This document shows, one piece after another, positions 1 through 9,749 of a stretch of 64,000 bases of DNA. The notes below the pieces were generated by a model. That model searched no databases, was not told the origin of the DNA, and worked only from the letters and a program-made list of their open reading frames with translations. Each line of letters opens with the position of its first letter. Position 1 is the first letter of the stretch. Both the position numbers and the translations under genes were made by a program. Source of the stretch: Helichrysum umbraculigerum (taxonomy: Eukaryota; Streptophyta; Magnoliopsida; Asterales; Asteraceae); assembly GCA_949592205.1 (NCBI GenBank), contig CATIUR010000001.1, positions 5,000,001-5,064,000 of the forward strand, read 5' to 3'.

Positions 1-419
1 CATCACCATTTCCTTTCCATTTATCAACCCCTATTTTTCTAATAACAATAGGTACATAATCCTTCCCTGTAACAGTTGACACCATTCTTGTTGCAGCAAT
101 CACTTTATTCCCCTTACTTCCTTTCCCAATCTTCCCTCCAATCACTCGATTATAACTATCTGTAACAGTTCGATAAACCCAAGCTTCCACTCGAACTCGA
201 ACCGGTTTCAGTTAAACTCCCAAATATTTCAGCAGAATCATCGTCTTGGTACGCACTCGAAATCGAAGCGGTTTCTGTCGAATTCGCAATCACTTCCGAA
301 GCAGAATCGTCAGCTTCTTTGGTAAATGACACAATTTGTTGTGTTAAACAGTTAGGGTTAGGGTTTTGATCTCCAGTTGACTTGTTTGACTTTGAAATTT
401 GATCTCCGCAAGGCTGCAA
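1..419 (-). other. possible coding fragment of an unrecognised host gene, running off the left edge
   Basis: On the minus strand an ATG at 419 opens an 87-codon frame (starting MQPCGDQISK, rich in Ser, Thr, Asp and Glu) that stops at 156. A second minus frame is open from about 214 to the window edge without a Met (it includes VYRTVTDSYNR and TGKDYVPIVIRKIGVDKW) and has an ordinary protein-like composition. The two frames overlap and are shifted, so either an intron junction or a frameshift would be needed to join them; a TTACAG at about 156-161 (minus strand) could be an acceptor. I do not recognise the protein. This is the only stretch in the window that could be part of a non-transposon gene. 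Confidence 0.3.
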
Positions 420-1410
<991 letters not shown>

Positions 1411-1592
1411 TTTGTATAGTAATAAAAAAATTTGTTTTATATAAATTTTTTAAAAATGGTTAAAGTCTATTTTAGTAGGTTCTATCAAGTTTTGTACTAT
1501 CCTATACTATTTAAAGTATAGATTATTAGTATAATGAACTTGGAATCTCAATTTAGTTTATGCCTTTAGTGTGTCACATGATAAATTCATTA
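1411..1592. other. intergenic, no feature seen
   Basis: Unique AT-rich sequence between the microsatellite and the target duplication of element 1. It continues, after removal of element 1, directly into the inverted-repeat element at 12334. Confidence 0.5.
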
Positions 1593-1597
1593 CTTAG
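1593..1597. repeat. target-site duplication CTTAG, left copy (element 1)
   Basis: CTTAG directly before the 5' LTR is repeated at 12330-12334 directly after the 3' LTR, as expected for integrase-made 5-bp duplications. Confidence 0.95.
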
Positions 1598-2466
1598 TGT
1601 AACAACCGGCAAATTATGACTAGAATTAGTGCCTAATTCTTTGTTAATACATGTAATTAGTTCTGTGTTAGGCTAATTTATGTATCGAATTATATATATT
1701 GTTGAATATATACAAAAATGCTATTTGGTTAAATCGTACGGAATTTAAATCGAATGTATTTCGATTCAGTTTAATACGGACGTTGGTGACCAATTTTATT
1801 AAATAACGTTGTTATGTCAAAAATATTATTATAATAATATTTCGTATTTATTCGTATCGTACAATCAGAAAGTTACACGATTTAAAATGTTAAAACGCGC
1901 AACTAAATAAAATAGCTAATAAGTTATAAATCAAATATAAATTGAATTGTAAAACGTTTAAATAAAATATCGCGTAATAAATTGTATTTTTAAAACGTAC
2001 CTTTGATATTTAAAATAATTAATTACGATTAAACGACGGAGCAAACGAACACCGTGCGAGGAACGGAGGCTGAAAGTTGGAGGATAACCTCCAACTCTCT
2101 CATCTCTTTTCTCATTCTTCACTCAACTCTTTCTCTTTCTCCTCTCTTTTCTCTCAAAACCACCAACCAACCAAAACCCCAAAAATCATCAAAAATCACT
2201 AAATACTACCACTAAACGCATTTGGATTTCATCGGCCCTTTGGAATAAACGACCACCGCATCCCGATCTACAACGCTATCTTTTCGGATTTTCAATCCGA
2301 CGCCGCGTAAGTTTCCGACAAATCCCGACATTTCTCGTTTTTGATCATTTTTACTAGTTTATGGTTTAAATAGGCTTAATATGTTCATATGAGGGTTGGG
2401 TAAAAGAATCGGACCAAACGGAAACCCGAAAACATGTTTTTGGCTCGAAATCCGTCGAACAGGCTT

Positions 2467-2972
2467 TAGTGTCGCATAGATGCCAAAAACAGTGCTAGCG
2501 ACACTAAGTGTCGCTATGCCTAGTGCCGCCCTTATAGCGTCACTACCTAAGTGCCGCTATCGAACATACACCGTCACTTCTTTAGTGTCGCCTATGCCCA
2601 TTTTTTTACCACTTAACGTCACTCTGATAGTGACGCATATACTATGTAACGACACTTCCTTAGTGCCGCCCTTTATGTTACCCGACACTACTCTACGTCA
2701 CTCCCTTAGTGCCGTCATGCTATTTTTACCCGACACTCCTTTAGTGTCGCTATGTTGCGCGTCACTCCTTAAGTGACGCATGAATTCTGAAAATATCTAT
2801 TCTATACGACACTACTTAAGTGCCGCAATGTTACGGAACCCGTCACTTCGGAAGTGACGCATAACACGATACACGACACTATCTCAGTGACGCATACATT
2901 TATACAGACACCAATAGCGACACTCCCTAAGTGACGCATAGATCTTGTAAGTGACGCATATAAGTGTCGCAT
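2467..2972 (+). repeat. array of 23-base interrupted palindromes in the 5' LTR of element 1
   Basis: About a dozen units made of a half-site of the form GCGNCACT, a five-base centre and AGTGNCGC. Examples are 2536-2558 and 2570-2592; most units measure exactly 23 bases counting one flanking base on each side. N is A, T or G. Units are separated by short unrelated spacers. The same geometry occurs in solo LTR H, in element E and in the copia element. Confidence 0.85.
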
Positions 2973-3340
2973 GAAACAGCAGGTTTTCAAATTTAAATTT
3001 CACTAAGTGTCGAACTTTCACAACCTCAAATCCTTATACTATACGACTTATAAAACACTTTGGGACACTTTTGTAAGTGCAAAACATCAATAATTTGATA
3101 ATAATACTTAAAGTTTATTATTTTAAACTCGTCACCAACGGGTCGTACACTTTTATACAAACGATAACGAACCAACATTCGGACACATTGGGTTGTATGA
3201 ACAACTAGCCTAGATGATCTTGCGAGACATCTACTTACTTGACATTACGTGTTTAGGCATTTGGAGGTTACGGGTTCGGAGAACCAACTGTTGATATTAC
3301 TTACTCGTTTATTGATATAAACGCACTTGCAAAGACTCAG

Positions 3341-3857
3341 GTGAGTCTTACGGCCCCACTTTTACTGTTTTAACTTATTGGGGGAGATGCATGCTACTGA
3401 TTTTTCTTGAACACAAGTACTAAACTGTTTACTATACCAAACGGAATTGCATGAGTTACTTACTATTTACTGAAGTCTCTCCATCATATATCGTTAGTTA
3501 TGTACTTAAGCGCGAACAGTAGTTAATGGATCCATTAGGGAAATGACCCTCCCCGCCCGGGGTAGTAGTGCTACCACGAACCGTTATGTATAAACGGGCG
3601 ACTATTATTTCGTTTACTTATGCTTGCTCAATTTCGAGCATGTCACGGGAGCAACTGATTATTTACGGGTTAAGCTTCGATTATAAGCCTCATGGCAACG
3701 GTATAACTTGATTACTTTACTTTTGCGAGATTTGCAAATACTTGATATACGCCTACGGGCACTACTGATGAAATCTTGTGTTCAAACTGATTATTTACTG
3801 ATAAACCTGTGAGATTCACCAACCTTTTGGTTGACCCTTTTTAGCATGTATTCTCAG
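3341..3857 (+). promoter_or_regulatory. intron-like LTR segment with paired stem-loops
   Basis: CAG followed by GTGAGTCTTA at 3341 is a near-ideal plant 5' splice site; TTTTTAGCATGTATTCTCAG ending at 3857 is a plausible acceptor. Two small stem-loops stand just before the acceptor: GTGA-GAT-TCAC (3809-3819) and CAACC-TTTT-GGTTG (3820-3833). The block is present at the same place in D, E, G and H although their surrounding LTR sequence has diverged. Splicing itself is inferred. Confidence 0.5.
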
Positions 3858-4179
3858 GTACACTTACGGAGTAGGATCACTCCAGGATTACTAGCTAGAG
3901 TCGCATGATTTCCAAACTGCATTTAACGGAGATTCTTTGGCATTATCTTTTGTAGCTATGGTTATGTAATAGAATCTCCCGCCACATACGCGGACTCTAG
4001 GCTTATATATATTTTTGTAAAGAAAACTATATGTTTTCAAACGATTAAATTATGAAATGTAATTATTTTACAAAACGTCTCATTTAGAGGTCGTTTGCTG
4101 TATATCTTGTGCTTTGTATATTGATTAGTAACACCCAAGTATGCTTCCGCAAATCATTAAATTTGGGGGTGTTACAGAT

Positions 4180-4192
4180 TGGTATCAGAGCC
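4180..4192 (+). promoter_or_regulatory. primer-binding site, initiator Met tRNA
   Basis: TGGTATCAGAGCC lies three bases after the LTR end and matches the 3' end of plant initiator-Met tRNA, the usual primer for first-strand DNA synthesis in this clade. Confidence 0.93.
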
Positions 4193-4496
4193 TAAGGTTA
4201 TAGTGAACTAGGTTGCATTTAGTGGGCCTAGACTATGACCATTAGGCAGTATTCCCTTACTAGGCATGATTGGTTCAGGAATTACATCATACGACTTTAA
4301 TTTAACATAGCCTGATCAACTATGTATAATTAAGGAAAGATGATGTGAGGTCTGAAATGGTTATGTTGAACGGGTATACGTTAGTTGACTCTGACCACGA
4401 GAGAACCGGACCATTACTTGATACGTGCTAGACACTAGGCTGGATATTATATATGTATAAATATTAGCCTTGTCTTACTTACACTCTGCCACAGGA
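4193..4496 (+). other. untranslated leader of element 1
   Basis: Non-coding sequence between the primer site and the small ORF. It ends in a pyrimidine-rich CTCTGCCACAG just before the ATG at 4497, which could serve as a splice acceptor for the small ORF. Closely related leader sequence is present in D, E, F and G. Confidence 0.55.
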
Positions 4497-5003
4497 ATGG
4501 CAAACACACCACCTAATCCGACCCACTCTCACACACATGGGTCACGGAACCCACGAGTAGCCAGGAGGAACACAAGGTCACCTCGAGCCAGCCCTTATCC
4601 TGTACATAATTCTCAGAACTCGGCACATCTCACGTTGCCAGTCTTGGCTACCCAATTCCGCCGTCAGGAACAAAGACTCGAAAATCTTGCACTGGAACAA
4701 CACCGAATGACCTATCTGCTTCGTCAAGCTCTTGACCGCATATCACAACTACAGCGAGAACAAGAGGATACCAACCTCTCTGTAAGCATAATTCAGGATT
4801 CCATGACCGCCGAACTAGGTGCGGATGAACTTGTAAGAGACCGACTAGAAGAATGTGAACAGCGTTCACAGGAGACTGCGGATCACTCTCGAACACTAGC
4901 ACAACGACTGGCCTTGGTGGAAGACAACGCCAGGCAAACCAACCGACTAGCAGAAACCGTGGACCACCTTGTCGCACTGATGGAACAAATTAACCTACAT
5001 TAA
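4497..5003 (+). CDS. accessory ORF ahead of gag, coiled-coil protein of unknown function
   Basis: A 168-codon ORF starting MANTPPNPTHS, in the position between primer site and gag. The N-terminal third is rich in Pro, Ser, His and Arg with a VARR...RASPY motif; the remainder is Gln/Glu/Leu/Arg-rich with heptad-like spacing, typical of a coiled coil. No catalytic motif, membrane segment or zinc finger is visible. The frame also opens upstream at a TTG, but the ATG at 4497 is preferred because element G starts with the closely similar MTNTPPNSSHS. Element F has a homologous ORF (20608-21180) sharing VARR, R-A-x-P-Y and the pattern LT-x(1)-VL...RL..L..EQH...RI.Q....ED. Preservation in two diverged elements argues that it is translated. 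A structural or Gag-binding role is a guess. Confidence 0.7.
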   Translation: MANTPPNPTHSHTHGSRNPRVARRNTRSPRASPYPVHNSQNSAHLTLPVLATQFRRQEQRLENLALEQHRMTYLLRQALDRISQLQREQEDTNLSVSIIQDSMTAELGADELVRDRLEECEQRSQETADHSRTLAQRLALVEDNARQTNRLAETVDHLVALMEQINLH

Positions 5004-5290
5004 GATTAGTGTAGTTTTTGTATTGTAATTTATCTCGTAATCTAGGGACTATCTAGCACTACTCTATAAACTAGTCGGATGTAACCATTCCCGACACCTT
5101 TCGTAATATCCCTATAGGATGTAACTTTTGAACTTACTTTATCTATCAAATATCCCTTGTATTCTCCACTCCCATTAATTGTCATTTTCCATGTTGATGT
5201 TATGTATTACTGCTTTTATACATGTACATCTGTGACAATTACCAGTTCATACAAAATCTCATGTATCTTCATTTCTTTTATTGAAGAATC
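5004..5290 (+). other. spacer between accessory ORF and gag-pol
   Basis: About 290 AT-rich bases without a supported gene. The short open frame at 5157-5342 overlaps the gag start and has no recognisable content. Confidence 0.6.
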
Positions 5291-8200
5291 ATGCCGCCAA
5301 AGACACGACCATATACCGACGCCCAGATTACCTCCCTTATAACCCAGGCTGTTACTGAAGCCTTGGCTCGGAATACACCGCCAAATTCCTCGAGAAACAG
5401 CGATGCCGCTGAAACCTCTGCTGCTAAACCTTGTTCTTACAAGGACTTCCAGAACTGCAAACCTTTAAACTTTGCAGGTACCGAGGGAGCTATCGGTCTG
5501 ATACGTTGGATCGAGAAAGTGGAATCGGTATTTCTTATCTGCAACTGTGCGGAGGGGGACAAAGTTAAGTTCTCAGTTAGCACTTTTACTGACCCCGCAC
5601 TCACGTGGTGGAACACCTATGCCCAAACTGTGGGCGTTGCCAATGCTTACAAACTCCCGTGGGAGGAGTTGAAGGTGATGTTAAGGGGTGAGTATTGCCC
5701 CAAGGATGAACTGAAACAACTAGAGCTGGAATTCTGGAACCATAAGATGCAAGGTGATGATATCACCGGTTATACAAACCGTTTCCACCAACTGGCACTT
5801 CTGTGCCCAACCATGGTCGATCCTGAATACAAGAGGATCGAGAAATACATTGATGGACTGCCCGAGAAACTCCAGGACCTGGTGACTTCATCCAAACCAG
5901 GTACTATCCAGAACGCCATCCGTATGGCACATGAACTTACGGCAAACGCTGTCAGCCGTAACACCACCTCAGCCCCACCTGCAACCAACAAACAAAAGTG
6001 GGAAGGAAACCCCAACTCATCCAACCAAATCACCAACCGAAGACCCGAGCCTATTAGGGCTTATTCATCAGGCTCTTCAGAAAAGAAAGGGTACAATGGA
6101 AGCAGGCCCTACTGTTCCAAATGCAATCGTCACCACGACGGTTCCTGCCCTTGCACAAACTGCAAACGTTTTGGGCATCTGGCCAAAGATTGTCGAAATA
6201 CCAGTGCCCCGAAGACTTGTTATGGGTGCGGAAGTCCTGGGCATTTTCAGAATAACTGCCCTAAGCAGAAAAACAACAACAACAACAACAACAACAGCAA
6301 CAAACGGAACAACAACCCTGCTCGTAGCAGAGCATTTGTCATCAAAGCTGGGGAAGCTAGAGAAGACCCGAATGTTGTAACGGGTACGTTTCTTCTCAAC
6401 GATCTTACTGCTTCAGTATTATTTGATACCGGTGCTGATAAAAGTTTCATATCTGATGAGTTTTGCCCACTACTTGATATCACCCCTTCGGCCTTAGATG
6501 TTAAGTACACTGTAGAACTCGCAAATGGTAAACTCATAGAAACCAGTAGTGTGATACCTAATTGCACTTTAACCCTCGCAAATGAAACCTTCTCAATCGA
6601 TCTAATGCCTGTTGAACTAGGAAGTTTTGATGTCATCGTGGGTATGGACTGGTTGTCCAAGCACCGGGCCGAAATTGTGTGCCATGATAAAATCGTCCGA
6701 ATTCCTCTCGCCGCCGGTAGTACCTTGGTCATACAGGGGGAGACCGGTGGGTCGAGACTAAACTTAATCTCCTGTCTAAAAACCCGAAAATTTCTGAGAA
6801 AGGGTTACCCAGCAATACTCGCGCACATCACGGAGAAAAAGTCGGAGGAGAAGCGACTTGAAGATGTGCCAATCGTTAGAGACTTTCCCGAAGTCTTTCC
6901 AGAAGAACTACCTGGTTTACCTCCACCTAGACAGGTTGAGTTCTCTATTGATCTCGTGCCGGGTGCCGCACCGGTGGCCCGAGCACCGTACCGCCTAGCC
7001 CCATCCGAACTTCAGGAGTTGTCCACTCAGTTACAGGAACTCCTGGATAGAGGATTCATTAGACCGAGTTCTTCACCTTGGGGAGCTCCGATCTTATTTG
7101 TCAAAAAGAAAGACGGTTCATTCAGAATGTGTATTGACTACAGAGAATTGAACAAACTAACCGTCAAGAACCGGTACCCACTCCCTCGAATCGATGATCT
7201 GTTCGATCAACTTCAAGGATCAAGCTGTTATTCAAAGATTGATCTTCGATCAGGTTATCATCAGTTGCGTGTTCGCGATGCTGACATTCCAAAAACCGCA
7301 TTCAGAACCCGTTACGGGCACTATGAATTCCAAGTAATGCCCTTTGGCTTAACCAACGCACCGGCTGTATTCATGGACCTTATGAATCGGGTGTGCAAAC
7401 CGTACCTCGACAAGTTTGTCATTGTTTTTATTGATGACATTCTTATCTATTCGCGAAACGAACAGGAACAAGCACAACACCTCAGAACCATCCTAGAACT
7501 ACTTAGACACGAGGAGCTTTACGCCAAATTCTCTAAGTGTGAGTTCTGGATAAACACCGTTCAATTCCTTGGACACGTTATCGACAGTCAGGGAATTCAT
7601 GTAGACCCGTCAAAAATCGAGGCAATCAAGAATTGGCAAGCACCAACCACTCCCACCGAAGTACGCCAATTTTTGGGATTGGCCGGTTACTACCGCCGTT
7701 TCATCGAAAACTTTTCAACAATTGCCAAACCCCTCACAGTGCTGACTCAGAAGGAAAAGAAATTTGATTGGACTGATAAACAAGAGTCGGCATTTCAACT
7801 GTTGAAATCCAAGCTTTGCAGTGCACCCATTCTATCTCTACCCGAAGGCACCGATGACTTCGTGGTATACTGCGATGCTTCTCACCAAGGTCTCGGTTGC
7901 GTACTGATGCAACGAGACAAGGTCATTGCTTACGCCTCCAGACAACTTAAAGTTCACGAGAAAAACTACACAACTCACGACCTCGAGCTAGGGGCCGTGG
8001 TGTTCGCCTTAAAAATCTGGAGACATTATCTTTATGGTACCCGCAGCACTGTATTCACCGACCACAAAAGCCTCCAACACATTTTCAACCAGAAAGATCT
8101 TAACATGAGGCAACGTAGATGGGTTGAATTACTCACCGATTACGACTGTGAGATCAAATATCATCCGGGCAAAGCAAACGTGGTTGCTGATGCTCTCAGC

Positions 8201-9715
8201 CGTAAGGAACGAACAAAACCACTCCGAGTCCGGGCACTCAGTATTACCATTCATAACGATCTCACCACCCAAATACATCTTGCCCAACTCGAAGCCCTGA
8301 AACCCGATAACTTCAAGAACGAGGCCTTGCGAGGCATGGATAAGCAATTCGAGATCAGACCCAACGGAGTTAGGTATTTATCTAACCGAATCTGGTTGCC
8401 TAATTTCGGGAACCTTCGGGACTTGGTGATGGATGAAGCTCACAAGTCCAAATATTCTATCCACCCGGGATCCGACAAAATGTATCACGGCATCAAGGAG
8501 TTTTACTGGTGGCCGAATATGAAAGCTGACATTGCTTTGTACGTCAGCAAATGCTTAACTTGTTCCAAGGTCAAGGCCGAGCACCAAAGACCTTCCGGAT
8601 TGCTCCAACAACCTGAAATTCCTCAATGGAAATGGGAGCAAATCACCATGGATTTCATAACCAAACTACCTAAATCGGCGAGCGGTTGCGATACCATTTG
8701 GGTGATCGTTGATCGTCTCACCAAATCGGCTCATTTCTTGGCAATCAGAGAAACCGACAAAATGGAACGCCTTACACAAATTTACATCAAAGAAATCGTT
8801 TGCCAACATGGTGTCCCTCTCTCGATTATCTCTGACAGGGATGCTCGATTCACATCTCGCTTCTGGCAATCACTCCAAAAATCACTAGGTACCCGTCTCG
8901 ATATGAGTACCGCGTACCATCCTCAGACCGATGGCCAGAGCGAACGAACTATTCAGACACTGGAAGACATGCTACGAGCCTGTGTAGTTGATTCTGGTAC
9001 AAATTGGGAAAGACATCTACCGTTGTGCGAGTTCTCGTACAACAACAGCTATCACGCCAGCATTAAAACTGCACCTTTTGAGGCACTGTACGGTCGTAAG
9101 TGCCGATCACCGATCTGTTGGACTGAAGTGGGAGAGAGTCAACTCACTGGTCCTGAACTCATACATGAAACCACAGAGAAAATCGTTGAAATCCAAAACC
9201 GACTCAAAGCCGCGCGTGATCGTCAGAAAAGCTATGCTGACGTGAGACGCAAGCCACTCGAGTTCCAAGTTGGGGATCGAGTACTCTTAAAAGTATCGCC
9301 TTGGAAAGGCGTAGTCCGATTCGGCAAACGCGGAAAATTAAACCCCAGGTACATTGGACCTTTTGAAATCCTCGAGAAGATAGGTCCAGTGGCATATCGA
9401 TTGCAGCTGCCCTCTGAACTCAGCAGTGTGCACCCTACTTTTCACATTTCTAACTTAAAGAAATGTTTATCTGACGAAACACTTATCATACCCCTTGACG
9501 AGATTCGTATCGATGACAAACTACATTTCGTTGAGGAACCCGTCGAAATTAGGGACCGTGAGGTCAAACAACTGAAACAAAGTCGTATTCCAATCGTCAA
9601 AGTCAGGTGGAATTCGCGGCGCGGTCCGGAATTCACTTGGGAACGGGAAGACCAAATACGACTCAAGTATCCTCACTTGTTCACCGATTCTGCCCCTAAC
9701 ACGACTTCGACTTAA
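5291..9715 (+). CDS. gag-pol: gag-pol polyprotein of element 1 (chromovirus)
   Basis: A single 1474-codon ORF starting MPPKTRPYTD; the MPP start is shared with the gag of G and E. Order: capsid-type Gag (about residues 60-220, with LTWWNTYAQ and RFHQLALLCP), CCHC zinc knuckles (CTNCKRFGHLAKDC at about 288 and CYGCGSPGHFQNNC near 305), aspartic protease (LFDTGADKSF at about 378), reverse transcriptase (FVIVFIDDILIYS, catalytic aspartates near 714), RNase H (YCDASHQGLG; TDHKSLQHIF), integrase with zinc-binding HPGSDKMYHG...CLTC, then catalytic aspartates in MDFITKLP and ISDRDARF and glutamate in DGQSERTIQT, and a chromodomain-like tail (about 1418-1466, VKVRWN...FTWERED). All key residues are present and no stop or frameshift occurs. 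Gag coats the RNA; pol copies and integrates it. An Asn run (about 330) comes from an AAC repeat. Confidence 0.96.
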   Translation: MPPKTRPYTDAQITSLITQAVTEALARNTPPNSSRNSDAAETSAAKPCSYKDFQNCKPLNFAGTEGAIGLIRWIEKVESVFLICNCAEGDKVKFSVSTFTDPALTWWNTYAQTVGVANAYKLPWEELKVMLRGEYCPKDELKQLELEFWNHKMQGDDITGYTNRFHQLALLCPTMVDPEYKRIEKYIDGLPEKLQDLVTSSKPGTIQNAIRMAHELTANAVSRNTTSAPPATNKQKWEGNPNSSNQITNRRPEPIRAYSSGSSEKKGYNGSRPYCSKCNRHHDGSCPCTNCKRFGHLAKDCRNTSAPKTCYGCGSPGHFQNNCPKQKNNNNNNNNSNKRNNNPARSRAFVIKAGEAREDPNVVTGTFLLNDLTASVLFDTGADKSFISDEFCPLLDITPSALDVKYTVELANGKLIETSSVIPNCTLTLANETFSIDLMPVELGSFDVIVGMDWLSKHRAEIVCHDKIVRIPLAAGSTLVIQGETGGSRLNLISCLKTRKFLRKGYPAILAHITEKKSEEKRLEDVPIVRDFPEVFPEELPGLPPPRQVEFSIDLVPGAAPVARAPYRLAPSELQELSTQLQELLDRGFIRPSSSPWGAPILFVKKKDGSFRMCIDYRELNKLTVKNRYPLPRIDDLFDQLQGSSCYSKIDLRSGYHQLRVRDADIPKTAFRTRYGHYEFQVMPFGLTNAPAVFMDLMNRVCKPYLDKFVIVFIDDILIYSRNEQEQAQHLRTILELLRHEELYAKFSKCEFWINTVQFLGHVIDSQGIHVDPSKIEAIKNWQAPTTPTEVRQFLGLAGYYRRFIENFSTIAKPLTVLTQKEKKFDWTDKQESAFQLLKSKLCSAPILSLPEGTDDFVVYCDASHQGLGCVLMQRDKVIAYASRQLKVHEKNYTTHDLELGAVVFALKIWRHYLYGTRSTVFTDHKSLQHIFNQKDLNMRQRRWVELLTDYDCEIKYHPGKANVVADALSRKERTKPLRVRALSITIHNDLTTQIHLAQLEALKPDNFKNEALRGMDKQFEIRPNGVRYLSNRIWLPNFGNLRDLVMDEAHKSKYSIHPGSDKMYHGIKEFYWWPNMKADIALYVSKCLTCSKVKAEHQRPSGLLQQPEIPQWKWEQITMDFITKLPKSASGCDTIWVIVDRLTKSAHFLAIRETDKMERLTQIYIKEIVCQHGVPLSIISDRDARFTSRFWQSLQKSLGTRLDMSTAYHPQTDGQSERTIQTLEDMLRACVVDSGTNWERHLPLCEFSYNNSYHASIKTAPFEALYGRKCRSPICWTEVGESQLTGPELIHETTEKIVEIQNRLKAARDRQKSYADVRRKPLEFQVGDRVLLKVSPWKGVVRFGKRGKLNPRYIGPFEILEKIGPVAYRLQLPSELSSVHPTFHISNLKKCLSDETLIIPLDEIRIDDKLHFVEEPVEIRDREVKQLKQSRIPIVKVRWNSRRGPEFTWEREDQIRLKYPHLFTDSAPNTTST

Positions 9716-9737
9716 ATTTCGGGACGAAATTCTTTTA

Positions 9738-9749
9738 ACAGGGGGAGAA
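9738..9749 (+). promoter_or_regulatory. polypurine tract of element 1
   Basis: CAGGGGGAGAA ends immediately before the 3' LTR, where it primes second-strand synthesis. The preceding TTTCGGGACGAAATTCT is shared by every gypsy element in the window. Confidence 0.9.

Larger units (their letters stand above)
1598..4176 (+). repeat. 5' LTR of element 1
   Basis: It begins TGTAACAACC and ends GGTGTTACA, so it has the TG...CA ends of an LTR. It repeats at 9750-12329. In order it holds an AT-rich start, a CT-rich stretch (about 2095-2160), a donor-like GTAAGTTTCC at 2309, an array of short palindromes (2467-2972), an intron-like segment (3341-3857) and a conserved end. Open frames seen inside are products of the palindrome array, not genes. 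Confidence 0.95.

Noticed and set aside
2480..2776. Open frame of 98 codons in the element 1 LTR, repeated in the 3' LTR
   Set aside because: It lies in the palindrome array and its codons only reflect the repeats; the second copy is the LTR duplicate, not independent conservation.
2467..2972. Regularly spaced palindromic repeats with short spacers, resembling a CRISPR array (also at 39719-40278 and 58483-58768)
   Set aside because: The spacers are short and of variable length, the repeats themselves vary, the sequence lies in plant LTRs and is duplicated with them, and no cas gene is present.
4177..4195. tRNA gene at the primer sites
   Set aside because: Only about 13 bases match the tRNA 3' end; no cloverleaf is present, so these are primer-binding sites.
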